A program made the translations under genes and the position numbers. From Actimicrobium sp035984655 (GTDB lineage Bacteria; Pseudomonadota; Gammaproteobacteria; Burkholderiales; Burkholderiaceae_D): a stretch of 64,000 bases of DNA. Where the stretch lies: the NCBI RefSeq assembly GCF_035984655.1, contig NZ_JAXCHT010000020.1, forward strand, positions 1 to 64,000, read 5' to 3'. The notes beneath the pieces were generated by a model. That model was not told the DNA's origin and made no database searches. It worked only from the letters and a program-made list of their open reading frames with translations. This document shows, piece after piece, positions 18,835 to 26,848 of the stretch (position 1 is the stretch's first letter; each line of letters starts with the position of its first letter).

Positions 18835-19284
18835 TCAGTATCCCAGTCCGCAGCGGCGATACAGCAGGCCGAGCACGAACAACGGCCCGATCAGCAGAAA
18901 CCGCAGATCGTCCAGGAACGACGGCTTCTTGCCTTCAATCTTGTGTCCGATGAATTGTCCGATCCAGGCAATGACAAACACCGCGCCCGACAGTGGCAAG
19001 ACCAGCGCCGCCGGCAGCAGAGACAACAGGCCCAGCATCGCTGCCAGCATGACCAGCATGCCGGCCGCCAGCCGGGTCGACAGGCTGATGTAATAAATCA
19101 GCGACACGACCGTCGCGCCCATTGCCAGCAAGGGATGAATGGCCCACAACAAGCCCGTCACCGACAGCACGATGGCCGGGACGCAGATGACATGAATCAC
19201 TTCATTGACGGGATTGAGATGGCTTTCAGCGTACTTGCCGATCAACACATCGACACTGCGCTGCGAATGGGTGACCTGTTCCAT
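18835..19284 (-). CDS. Mpo1-like (DUF962) membrane protein
   Basis: This 149-residue protein has four to five hydrophobic segments. It carries the family motif KYAESHLNPVNEVIHVICVP near the start and GQFIGHKIEGKKPSFLDD near the end. The conserved histidines match those that bind iron in yeast Mpo1, a dioxygenase for 2-hydroxy fatty acids. Whether the bacterial proteins do the same reaction is inference. It is cotranscribed with panE. Confidence 0.85.
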   Translation of the reverse strand: MEQVTHSQRSVDVLIGKYAESHLNPVNEVIHVICVPAIVLSVTGLLWAIHPLLAMGATVVSLIYYISLSTRLAAGMLVMLAAMLGLLSLLPAALVLPLSGAVFVIAWIGQFIGHKIEGKKPSFLDDLRFLLIGPLFVLGLLYRRCGLGY

Positions 19285-19346
19285 GCGGGTTCTCCTTGAA
19301 TGTTGTTATTCAGGGATGGTAGAGCAGATTTGGTCGGCATGGTGCG

Positions 19347-20108
19347 TCAGCCTGGACGTCGTCGCCAGCGCAGCGCCAGATCATCGAACATCGGAATCGC
19401 CGCCATCACCAGCAAGGCGACTGCCAGCGGCAAGGTCGCGCTGAAACCCAGGCTCTTGAAGCCATAGGCGCCGACCACGCCGCCGAAGAAAAACATCGCA
19501 AGGATCGTACCGTGGATCGCCAGCTTGTCGCGGTCGGCCATGACGAAGTGCTCGACATCCTCGCGTTTGCTGCGATTCCAGTAAATCAGTTTGCCCAGCT
19601 CGATGCCAAGGTCAGTGACCAGGCCGGTCACGTGGGTGGTACGGATCTCGGCGCGCGAGAGTTTGGTGACAATGGCGTTTTGCAGACCCATGATGAAACA
19701 CAGCAAAATCACCGTGGCGGGAAAGATCACGTAAAAATACGACTCCAGATTCGCCCCCAGCATGCCGAACAGCAGCAGCAGGACCGCTTCCAGCGCCAGC
19801 GACATCGCATATTCGCTGGCCATTTGCCGGTGGCGCGCCCAGTTGATCAGGATGGCCGTGGTGGCGGCGCCAGTCATGAACGCCACCAGCGCGCAAAAGC
19901 CGGTGAAGACCAGCGTCATGTTCCCCAGCACCAGCTCATCGGCGATCGACGACACCACCCCGGTCATGTGCGAGGTGTATTGCCGGATCGCCAGAAACCC
20001 GCCGGCATTGACCGCACCGGCCACAAAAGCCAGCACGGCGCCTAGCTGGCGGTTGGCGCGGCGCGTGCGCACAGTGCCGGTAAGTCGGCGCAAAAACAGG
20101 ACGGGCAT
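19347..20108 (-). CDS. DUF1275 (YoaK-type) membrane protein
   Basis: The 253-residue protein has about six membrane segments. The family signature GAVNAGGFLAIRQYTSHMTG lies near the N-terminus and GLQNAIVTKLSRAEIRTTHV in the middle. DUF1275 proteins are widespread and sometimes called YoaK; their transport role is unproven. The gene is 62 bp downstream of the Mpo1-like start on the same strand and could be a separate unit. Confidence 0.85.
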   Translation of the reverse strand: MPVLFLRRLTGTVRTRRANRQLGAVLAFVAGAVNAGGFLAIRQYTSHMTGVVSSIADELVLGNMTLVFTGFCALVAFMTGAATTAILINWARHRQMASEYAMSLALEAVLLLLFGMLGANLESYFYVIFPATVILLCFIMGLQNAIVTKLSRAEIRTTHVTGLVTDLGIELGKLIYWNRSKREDVEHFVMADRDKLAIHGTILAMFFFGGVVGAYGFKSLGFSATLPLAVALLVMAAIPMFDDLALRWRRRPG

Positions 20109-20198
20109 GGCGAACCTTGTTCAAACGTGGTGCGGGCAAGTGTAACTCCATGCCGGCCCGGCTTGATCGTCCGCCCCCGCCGTCAGTTCCATGCGCAC

Positions 20199-20232
20199 AA
20201 AAAAAAGCCCACGGGCCGAAGGCGTCGTGGGC
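20199..20232 (-). terminator. Intrinsic terminator with no obvious upstream gene
   Basis: On the minus strand a GCCCACG / CGTGGGC stem with an inner TTCG loop is followed by eight T. The nearest gene ending into it would have to lie in 20233-20428, where no minus-strand gene is visible. It may end a small RNA or act in the leader of the DUF1275 gene that starts at 20108. Confidence 0.75.
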
Positions 20233-20373
20233 GATAACCATCCATCGGATGGACCGAAGAGGAGAATGAAAACTACCTGCGTACTATCGCCGCATGCGGC
20301 CGGCGCCACGCCGGTTCTTACAACTCATTACTTGCCCTACATGCGGCAGCATGCAAACACGTGCGCCATACAC

Positions 20374-20397
20374 GGCGACATGTACGGCGACATGTAC
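20374..20397. repeat. 12-bp tandem direct repeat
   Basis: GGCGACATGTAC occurs twice head to tail and is followed by a partial third copy (GGCGATG). Each unit contains the palindrome ACATGT. It lies about 30 bp upstream of the glycosylase start. Confidence 0.8.
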
Positions 20398-20416
20398 GGC
20401 GATGCAGCGCCCTGCC

Positions 20417-20422
20417 TATAAT
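20417..20422 (+). promoter_or_regulatory. Consensus -10 hexamer 6 nt before the glycosylase ATG
   Basis: A perfect TATAAT ends 6 bases before ATG 20429, so a transcript from it would begin at or next to the start codon. No good -35 is visible at 17 bp (GTACGG). Confidence 0.5.
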
Positions 20423-20428
20423 CGGCGC

Positions 20429-20926
20429 ATGACCGATCCTGCTTCCGGCCCATTACTGGGCGGCTTTCCCCCGGTGCTCGACACCAACACCCGCATTCTG
20501 ATCCTGGGCAGTTTTCCCGGTGTCGCGTCGCTCGCTGCGGGCCAGTACTATGCCCATCCGCGCAACCAGTTCTGGCCGCTGCTGGCGGCGGTACTTGAAC
20601 AGGCACTCACGACACTGCCGTACGCGCAACGCCTGCAGGTGCTGCTCGACCATCGCATCGGACTGTGGGACGTGATCGACGGTTGCCAGCGCAACGGCAG
20701 CCTCGACAGTGCCATTCGCAATGCCCGGCCAAATGACTTCGCGCTGCTGCGGCAGCAGTGCCCGCAGCTGCATCGGGTCTGCTTCAATGGCAAGACCTCC
20801 GCCAAATTTGCAGCGCGCTTTCACGCCGCCGGCTTTGACACGATCACGCTGCCATCGTCGTCACCGGCGTACGCGCAATTGTCGTTCGCACAGAAGCTGG
20901 TGCACTGGCGCGGTATCATTGCCTGA
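20429..20926 (+). CDS. DNA-deoxyinosine glycosylase of the uracil-DNA glycosylase superfamily
   Basis: This 165-residue enzyme matches family 6 of the UDG superfamily, which removes hypoxanthine from DNA. The first catalytic motif is ILGSFPGVASLAAGQYYAHPRNQFW and the second is LPSSSPAYA. The GSFPG...Q-YYAHPRN pattern is typical of the hypoxanthine-specific group. The start at 20429 gives the usual MTDP...GGFPPVLD N-terminus. A TATAAT box sits just ahead of the ATG, so the mRNA may be leaderless. Confidence 0.85.
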   Translation: MTDPASGPLLGGFPPVLDTNTRILILGSFPGVASLAAGQYYAHPRNQFWPLLAAVLEQALTTLPYAQRLQVLLDHRIGLWDVIDGCQRNGSLDSAIRNARPNDFALLRQQCPQLHRVCFNGKTSAKFAARFHAAGFDTITLPSSSPAYAQLSFAQKLVHWRGIIA

Positions 20927-20942
20927 TTTCCCCCGGACATCC

Positions 20943-21770
20943 ATGCTGATCAAACGCAAATCCATCGAAGCCAAGGCCAACCATATGGACGGCCCCGGCA
21001 AGAAGCCGGTGGTCGCACTCGCGGCCAAGCCGGCCCGCAAAATCAAGTACGCCCCGGTGACCCTGTCGGAACAGGATGGCGTGCGCTTCCTGCACTTCGG
21101 CACCGAATGGGTTCAAGGGGCCATGCGCCTGCGCAAGCCGGACTGGATCGAACTCGAATACGCGCAACAGATGATGGCGTGGATGCTGTTCATCGACGCG
21201 CCCGCGCATCTGGTGCAACTCGGCCTCGGCACCGCTGCACTCACCAAGTTCTGCTATCGCCATTTTCCCGAAGCGCGGGTGACCGCCGTGGAACTGAATC
21301 CCTCGGTGATCGCAATCTGCCACACGATGTTCAAACTGCCGCCGGACGATGACCGTCTCGGCGTGCGCGAAATGGACGCGGCCGATTTCGTCAATGATCC
21401 GCTCAATCTCGAGTCGATCGATGCGCTGCTGGTCGACCTGTACGACGCCACGGCAAAAGGACCGGTGCTGGAGTCGGCCGAGTTCTATGCGTCCTGCGCT
21501 GCCTGCCTGCGCCCGGACGGCATCATGACCGTCAATCTGTTCGGTGACCATCCGAGCTTCAACCGCAATCTGAAAGCGATACGCTTTGCCTTCGACGACG
21601 TGATCTGCCTGCCTGAAGTCCATGAAGGCAATGTCGTCTGTCTGGCCTTCAAGCGGCGTCCCACGCTCGACTTTGCCGAGCTGTACGCATTGGCCGCCGG
21701 GGTCGTTGCAACCACGCGCATGCCCGCCAAGAGTTGGGTTAACGGCATCAAGGAGTGGGTCGAGTCTTGA
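20943..21770 (+). CDS. Spermidine-synthase-like methyltransferase-fold protein
   Basis: The 275-residue protein has a Rossmann-like AdoMet-binding core: LVQLGLGTAALTKF, then VTAVELNPSVIAI and an acidic DALLVDLYDA strand. This is the pattern of spermidine synthases and related aminopropyl- or methyltransferases. The polyamine-binding GGGDG loop of true SpeE is not present. It may therefore have another substrate, and the family name should be taken as structural only. It starts 17 bp after the glycosylase and is probably cotranscribed. Confidence 0.75.
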   Translation: MLIKRKSIEAKANHMDGPGKKPVVALAAKPARKIKYAPVTLSEQDGVRFLHFGTEWVQGAMRLRKPDWIELEYAQQMMAWMLFIDAPAHLVQLGLGTAALTKFCYRHFPEARVTAVELNPSVIAICHTMFKLPPDDDRLGVREMDAADFVNDPLNLESIDALLVDLYDATAKGPVLESAEFYASCAACLRPDGIMTVNLFGDHPSFNRNLKAIRFAFDDVICLPEVHEGNVVCLAFKRRPTLDFAELYALAAGVVATTRMPAKSWVNGIKEWVES

Positions 21771-21885
21771 GACTGCGCAAGCTGCGCAACACCCGCGTCC
21801 CGTTGACGACAACCAGCGCTTACCAAATCCGCGGCTACCTGCTACGCTTGCCTGAAATCATCTTCTCCGGAAATGCCACCCTGCC

Positions 21886-23688
21886 ATGCCAGCCAATCGG
21901 ATCCAAAGTATCAAGGCGCCCGCCAAATTCGTCGATCTCCAGCAGATTTTTACCTGGCTGCTGGCCGACGGCATGGTTCCGAAAGACGAAGTCAAGACCT
22001 GCTATACCGCTGCGCTGGGCATCATGCGCAATGCACCGCTGACGATGCATCCGCTGACTGCGGTAGCCCAGTCAAAACTGGTCTCCGCGATCGCGCCGAA
22101 GCGGCTGCTGACGATCGATATCCTGACCGAGTGGATGGCGGCCAAGGTGCAGTTGCCGTTCTATCGGATTGATCCGCTGAAAATCGATTTCACCAAGGTG
22201 GCTGACGTGATGTCGGCCAGCTATGCGGCACGCTTCCATATCCTGCCCATCGAGATGAGTGCGACCGAACTGCTGGTGGCCACCGCCGAACCGTTCGCTA
22301 CCGAATGGGAAGCCGAGATTGCCAAGATCACGCGCCGCCACATCAAGCTGGTGATTGCCAGTCCGCTCGATATCGTGCAATACACGTCGCAGTTCTTTAC
22401 GCTGGCGAAGTCGATCAAGGGCGCGCACAAGAGCAATGGCCAGGACGTCGCCAGCCGCAACAATTTCGAGCAACTGGTCGAGCTCGGCATCGGCAACCGC
22501 CAGGTCGATGCCAACGACCAGCACATCATTAACATTGTCGACTGGCTGTGGCAGTACGCATTCGAGCAGCGCGCGTCCGATATCCATCTCGAGCCAAAAC
22601 GCGATTTCAGCGCGATCCGGTTTCGCATCGACGGCATCCTGCATCAGGTCTATCAGGTGCCGGCCACGGTGATGATCGCAATGACCGCGCGCATCAAGCT
22701 GCTCGGCCGCATGGACGTGATCGAAAAGCGCCGTCCGCTGGATGGCCGCATCAAGATCCGCACGCCGCAGGGACAGGAAATCGAGTTGCGGCTGTCGACC
22801 TTGCCGACGGTGTTCGGCGAAAAGATGGTGATGCGGATATTCGATCCCGAAGTGGTCGTCAAGACCTTGCCGGAGCTCGGCTTTCCCACCGACGACGCCG
22901 AACGCTGGGACAACCTGACCAAGCGCGCACACGGCATCATCCTCGTCACCGGCCCGACCGGTTCCGGCAAGACGACGACCCTGTACACCACGCTCAAGGC
23001 GCTGGCCACCTCCGAGGTCAATGTCTGCACGGTCGAAGATCCGATCGAAATGGTCGAGCCGTCCTTCAACCAGATGCAGATCCAGCACGGCATCGACCTG
23101 ACTTTCGCCGACGGCGTGCGGGCCTTGATGCGGCAGGATCCGGACATCATCATGGTCGGCGAGATCCGCGACCTGGAAACCGCCGAGATGGCGATCCAAG
23201 CCGCGCTGACCGGCCATCTGGTGCTGTCGACACTGCATACCAACGATGCCCCGTCGGCCGTCATGCGGTTACTAGAACTCGGTGTGCCGTACTACCTGCT
23301 CGAAAGCACGCTCATCGGCATCATGGCGCAACGACTGGTGCGCACCCTGTGCGATCAATGCAAGAGCGCCGATGGCGAGGTGTCGGACGATGTCTGGGAC
23401 AGCATGACCGAAGGCTTCACCATTCCGAAGCCGGCTGCAGTGTATCGGCCGGTCGGTTGTCCGGAATGCCGCCACACCGGATTTCGCGGCCGTACCGGAC
23501 TCTACGAACTGCTGACTGTCTCGCAGCCGTTTTCAAAGATGATCAAGGCCGAAAGCGACATCCATGCATTGAAACTGCAGAGCATTCGCGATGGCATGAA
23601 ACCGCTGCGGGTCGCCGGCGCCCTCAAGGTCATCGATGGAGTGACGACCGCGGATGAAGTCCTGAAGGTTACGTCTTCTCTGACCTGA
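21886..23688 (+). CDS. gspE: GspE/PilB-family secretion ATPase
   Basis: This 600-residue cytoplasmic ATPase drives type II secretion or type IV pilus assembly. An N-terminal GspE_N-like region (residues 60-190) is followed by the motor domain. Walker A GPTGSGKTT is at residue 356, the Asp box at TVEDPIE, Walker B in IIMVGEIRDLET, and the His box in LSTLHTNDAPSA. The zinc-binding tetracysteine motif CDQC (489-492) and CPEC about 35 residues later is intact. No other gsp or pil genes adjoin it. The nearest relatives in the window are exeA and gspB, 13 kb away. Confidence 0.88.
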   Translation: MPANRIQSIKAPAKFVDLQQIFTWLLADGMVPKDEVKTCYTAALGIMRNAPLTMHPLTAVAQSKLVSAIAPKRLLTIDILTEWMAAKVQLPFYRIDPLKIDFTKVADVMSASYAARFHILPIEMSATELLVATAEPFATEWEAEIAKITRRHIKLVIASPLDIVQYTSQFFTLAKSIKGAHKSNGQDVASRNNFEQLVELGIGNRQVDANDQHIINIVDWLWQYAFEQRASDIHLEPKRDFSAIRFRIDGILHQVYQVPATVMIAMTARIKLLGRMDVIEKRRPLDGRIKIRTPQGQEIELRLSTLPTVFGEKMVMRIFDPEVVVKTLPELGFPTDDAERWDNLTKRAHGIILVTGPTGSGKTTTLYTTLKALATSEVNVCTVEDPIEMVEPSFNQMQIQHGIDLTFADGVRALMRQDPDIIMVGEIRDLETAEMAIQAALTGHLVLSTLHTNDAPSAVMRLLELGVPYYLLESTLIGIMAQRLVRTLCDQCKSADGEVSDDVWDSMTEGFTIPKPAAVYRPVGCPECRHTGFRGRTGLYELLTVSQPFSKMIKAESDIHALKLQSIRDGMKPLRVAGALKVIDGVTTADEVLKVTSSLT

Positions 23689-24003
23689 ACCCTGCCCTTT
23701 GGCGCCAGCGCTGCCCTGCGTCGACCGATCAGCAATGCCAGTGCCATGCTGAACGGATGATGCAACTGCGGATCGCCCCGGACCGCCTTTAGTGCATCAC
23801 GCCCAACGCCAGCGCGCACGACGCCGACTTCCCGGAGAAAAAATCGACACCGGCTGAGATGGCGCCCTTCTGGCTTCAACCGGCGCATGAATTGACCGGG
23901 GCTCCCCGGCCCGCACACGGATCCAAAGCAAACGCCACCTGCGCAACCGGTGAAGCATTGCGTTGCCCATCCAGCCAGGCTGAAACAGAGCAACACTGAC
24001 GAA
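23689..24003. other. Convergent intergenic region, nothing recognised
   Basis: This 315-bp region lies between the converging gspE and pstS-like genes. I see no clear gene, terminator or repeat. Long frames on the minus strand here have no family features. Confidence 0.4.
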
Positions 24004-25047
24004 CTAGTTGACGTACAGCGATATTGGCAGACGCTGCCCTTTGCTATCGACCACACTCGAGATCTCGTGGAACACGCGACCCTGAACCCGATCCGGCAAG
24101 CGTACATAAACGAGGCCATTGGCGATCTCGTCGCCTTTCAGAAATGCCCAGACGAAAAACTGCAATGCTGCCGCGGTGCGCTCCGGTTGCGCGGTAACGC
24201 GGGGCACAACGACGTAGGTGCCTGCGGTAATCGGCCAACTCCCGGGACCCGGTTTGTCGGTCAACATCTCCTCAAAATTTCCGGTCTTCCCCCACCCGCT
24301 TTGCGCCAGTGCGGCGCGAAACGAATTCGCGTTGGGCCGCACGAACGCGCCGTCATGGTTTTTCAGCTGCACATAATTCAGGTCGAACTCGACCACATAC
24401 GCATAGTCCGCATAGCCAATTGCACCGACGGTTTTTTTGGTGGTCGCGACCACTTCGCCCGAACCATTGACGGCCACCACATTCGACGGCCACGGAATGA
24501 TCGAATTGGTGCCGAATTTCTGCTTCCACTGTGGACTCACCTTGGTCAGGAAGTCGGTAAGCGTAAAGGTGGTGCCGGAGCCGTCGGAACGGCCAATCGG
24601 CACGATGGCAATCTTTGGCAGTGTCAGCGTCGGGTTGGCAGCGACGATGGCGGCGGCGTCCCAACGCAGGATGACGCCGGTGTAGATACCGGTCAGGATG
24701 TCAGGTGTCAGTCGCAACTCACCGCGAGCAACACCCGGCAGATTCACGAACGGCACGACACCTGATATCACCGTCGGGAAATCCATCAAGTTTGCCGCTT
24801 TTAACTCCGCGACGGACATCGGTGCATCACACGCGCCAAAATCGACTGCAGCGTCCTTGATCTTCTTGATTCCGGAATTGGATCCAATGCCTTGATAGGC
24901 CAGCGTGATGCCGGTTTTCTTGCCGTACTCGGCAGCCCATTTGGTGTACAGGAGCGCGGCGGCTCGCGAGCCGGCGCCGTTGATTTCGGCCGCATGGCCG
25001 ACGCCAGCAAGCAGCGCGCAGGCTAGAAAAAACAAACGCTTGAACAT
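24004..25047 (-). CDS. PstS-type phosphate-binding protein paralogue 1 (altered pocket)
   Basis: This is a periplasmic binding protein of the PstS family, 347 residues, with a signal peptide ending near VGHAA. Phosphate-binding motifs are recognisable: GAGS, DFGACDAP and GRSDGSGTTF. The threonine expected after GAGS (E. coli PstS Thr10) is Arg28 of the precursor, and the following AAAP is AAAL. The paralogue at 26849-27892 keeps Thr and Pro. The pocket may thus bind something other than phosphate, or the gene may be drifting. AAGGAAAT precedes ATG 25047. No pstC, pstA or pstB is near. A frameshifted regulator gene lies immediately upstream. Confidence 0.85.
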   Translation of the reverse strand: MFKRLFFLACALLAGVGHAAEINGAGSRAAALLYTKWAAEYGKKTGITLAYQGIGSNSGIKKIKDAAVDFGACDAPMSVAELKAANLMDFPTVISGVVPFVNLPGVARGELRLTPDILTGIYTGVILRWDAAAIVAANPTLTLPKIAIVPIGRSDGSGTTFTLTDFLTKVSPQWKQKFGTNSIIPWPSNVVAVNGSGEVVATTKKTVGAIGYADYAYVVEFDLNYVQLKNHDGAFVRPNANSFRAALAQSGWGKTGNFEEMLTDKPGPGSWPITAGTYVVVPRVTAQPERTAAALQFFVWAFLKGDEIANGLVYVRLPDRVQGRVFHEISSVVDSKGQRLPISLYVN

Positions 25048-25062
25048 GATATTTCCTTCACT

Positions 25063-25334
25063 CTAAAAGTTGTCGGGTTGCGAGGTACGGGCTGAGAGGT
25101 CAACCCTGCCCGCAGGTAAGTTGTCTTCGCGCCCCGGCCTCACGACTTCGGCGGCGGCTTTCTGGTCTATCACGTGCTTAACATCACTCGCACGGACTCG
25201 ACGGCGCCCCCTGGCGTTGTCCATGAAGGGCTCGCACCGCGCTCGACCCACTGCTGTGCAGTGCTTACAGTGACGACCAGCAACTCGGCAGCAGCTCGGG
25301 TAGTGAAAATCGTGTCATCGCTTATCTTGGCCAT
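25063..25334 (-). pseudogene. Excisionase/MerR-like DNA-binding protein, frameshifted
   Basis: From MAKISDDTIFTTRAAAELL at ATG 25334 the frame encodes an excisionase-type helix-turn-helix (TTRAAAELLVVTVSTAQQWV) and then SWTTPGG, after which it drifts to a stop near 25170. In the next frame the family continues as RRRVRASDVKHVIDQKAAAE to a TAA at 25063. Members normally read W-TPGGHRR, so one base was lost at the GGGGGC run near 25208. The restored protein is about 90 residues. It sits 15 bp upstream of the PstS-like gene on the same strand. A real mutation and a sequencing error are both possible. Confidence 0.7.
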
Positions 25335-25386
25335 GGAACTATTCCCTATCGTGTTTTTGCTGAATAACGATTTTTTGCAGATTATC

Positions 25387-25427
25387 ATGATTTACTTAAA
25401 GCAATAAAGCATATTCGCGTAAATCAT
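25387..25427. repeat. AT-rich inverted repeat with 9-bp arms
   Basis: ATGATTTAC (25387-25395) and GTAAATCAT (25419-25427) are perfect complements 23 bp apart. The spacer and flanks are very AT-rich. It lies about 55 bp upstream of the HTH gene start, where an operator for that regulator could be. On the plus strand the right arm runs into TTTTTT, so a weak terminator is also possible. Confidence 0.65.
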
Positions 25428-25735
25428 TTTTTGTGGTTTTTTTATGAAGAAAATTCGCCGGCTTTTCTTGTTAAGACGGCAAGTTGGAAATTTTTTCGTC
25501 AATATCATCAAAATTCGCCATGGAAACTTCACCTGCTGAGACGGGGACAGCGTTTGCTATCGGCAGTCTTTTTAGAAGTAAGTCTCTCTTCAGGGCATGC
25601 AGAGCCGATTTTGGAATGGCAAATCTAGGCATGCAAATGCGGTCGAGGGTGCGGGGTGCGGGATGAAAGCAAAAGATCGATTCCTGCGTGCGGCGGGCAT
25701 CTCAAGCACAGCGACAATCCACAATGAGCACCCGG

Positions 25736-25919
25736 CTGGCCGCACTCATGAGCATGTTGCGCGCCGGCGAAACGGTGGTCATCTGGCGGCTGGACCGGCT
25801 GGGGCGGTCGCTTAAGAACCTGATTGAGCTGGTCGAGCGGCTGGACGCCGCCAAGGCCGGGCTGCCCGCGGCGCATGGGCGGACGGCCGAAGCGGCTCGA
25901 TCCGGCCAAGCCCGCGCTG
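25736..25919 (+). pseudogene. Remnant of a serine recombinase (resolvase/invertase)
   Basis: The frame from about 25736 reads ALMSMLRAGETVVIWRLDRLGRSL and then KNLIELVERL, a clear match to the resolvase N-terminal domain. It then jumps to an AGLPAA piece. From 25890 in another frame come KRLDPAKPAL residues, matching the segment just before the DNA-binding domain. The central part with the EFERDLI helix is missing, as are the N-terminal catalytic serine and the C-terminal HTH. It cannot be active. Confidence 0.7.
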
Positions 25920-26271
25920 GGCCCTGAACGATGGCGGCAGGGTGGCGTAAGCAGATATCGGACGAATCGCTGCTGCAATTGCTTCAGCTGCGCGACCGTC
26001 TGAGTCACTCCGGTGGAATTCAGGTCGGCGCGGATAAATACCGGCCCATTCGCAGCCAATGCTGGTTTGGGAGGGACTTCAATCGCATGTATTCCTGGCG
26101 GAGAATCGGCTGGAATGCAGGTCGGCCCCGTTTCGATTGCTGGTCGTTTCACTTACACCTGCTCACACTTGATGTGCGCATATTCGTCAACAGGGTCAAC
26201 GACATTCAAAGGGCGGCGTTACTGGTCCCAAGGCAAGCTATTCCAGCTGCTCTCAACGCAAAGGAAATACC

Positions 26272-26769
26272 ATGAATAAGTTACTCGCTGCCCTGATCGC
26301 TGGTTTGTTCGCTACTTCAGTTTTCGCACAAGCTGCTGCACCTGCCGCTCCTGCCGCTCCTGCAACCCCGGCTGTCGTAAAAGCCGAAGCCAAGGCTGAC
26401 AAGGCCAACACCAGCGCCGTTGCTGCCGAAGTCAAAACCGATGCGAAAGCAGATGCATCCGTTGCCAAAACCGAAGCAAAGTCGCACGCAAAAAAATCGA
26501 AAGCACGCGCCAAAGCAGCAAAAGCAAAAGCTGAAGCCAAAGCAGACGTAGCCGCCGCAAGTCCGGCTGACAAGCCAAAAGCTGACGCCAAGGCCGACAA
26601 GACAGACGCCAAAGCCGACGCCAAAGCTGACAAGGCCGTAGTCAAAGCCGATGAAAAAACAGCGAACGCAAAAGTTGATGCCAACGCCGACAAAATGAAA
26701 GCCAAAATTGACACCAACACGACCAAAGCCGAAGGCAAGGCAGAAGTCAAAGCCGCAACTGGCAAGTAA
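26272..26769 (+). CDS. Secreted Ala/Lys/Asp-rich low-complexity protein
   Basis: The 165-residue protein starts with a good signal peptide (MNKLLAALIAGLFATSVFA). The mature part is almost entirely Ala, Lys, Asp, Glu and Thr with repeats of the KADAKADK kind. It has no Cys or Trp and should be disordered or helical and highly charged. AAAGGAAAT precedes the ATG. The composition recalls acid-shock or histone-H1-like proteins, but the signal peptide points to the periplasm. The function is unknown. A bidirectional terminator follows. Confidence 0.75.
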   Translation: MNKLLAALIAGLFATSVFAQAAAPAAPAAPATPAVVKAEAKADKANTSAVAAEVKTDAKADASVAKTEAKSHAKKSKARAKAAKAKAEAKADVAAASPADKPKADAKADKTDAKADAKADKAVVKADEKTANAKVDANADKMKAKIDTNTTKAEGKAEVKAATGK

Positions 26770-26780
26770 TTGAGAACCAA

Positions 26781-26833
26781 TCCAGCCACTATGGCTGGAA
26801 CAAAAAAAGACAGGCATAGCCTGTCTTTTTTTT
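26781..26833. terminator. Bidirectional intrinsic terminator, preceded by a second hairpin
   Basis: The stem AAAAAAGACAGG / CCTGTCTTTTTT at 26802-26833 has T-runs on both strands and serves the converging Ala/Lys-rich and PstS-like genes. A separate hairpin TCCAGCC / GGCTGGA (26781-26799) lies before it. Confidence 0.88.
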
Positions 26834-26848
26834 CGTCTGGAAGGCGCG

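Larger units (their letters stand above)
20109..20428. other. Intergenic region with minus-strand terminator and short tandem repeat
   Basis: This 320-bp gap holds a minus-strand intrinsic terminator (20199-20232), a small hairpin beside it (20241-20253), a 12-bp tandem repeat (20374-20397) and a -10 hexamer (20417-20422). A 51-codon plus-strand frame begins at ATG 20266 behind GAGGAG; its sequence matches nothing I know, so I do not call it a gene. Confidence 0.5.
25335..26271. other. Accessory islet without an intact gene
   Basis: This 937-bp stretch differs from its neighbours. The left part (about 25335-25600) is AT-rich and holds the inverted repeat at 25387-25427. The middle holds a decayed serine-recombinase fragment (25736-25919). 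The right part (25930-26271) is GC-rich with frames on both strands but no recognisable protein. It looks like scar tissue from a mobile element. Confidence 0.6.

Noticed and set aside
20266..20421. A 51-codon plus-strand frame behind GAGGAG
   Set aside because: The ribosome binding site is good, but the protein includes the 12-bp DNA repeat and looks like chance; its stop overlaps the TATAAT of the next gene.
25625..26152. A 175-codon minus-strand frame across the recombinase remnant
   Set aside because: It reads through the complement of the resolvase fragment and I could not match it to any family.
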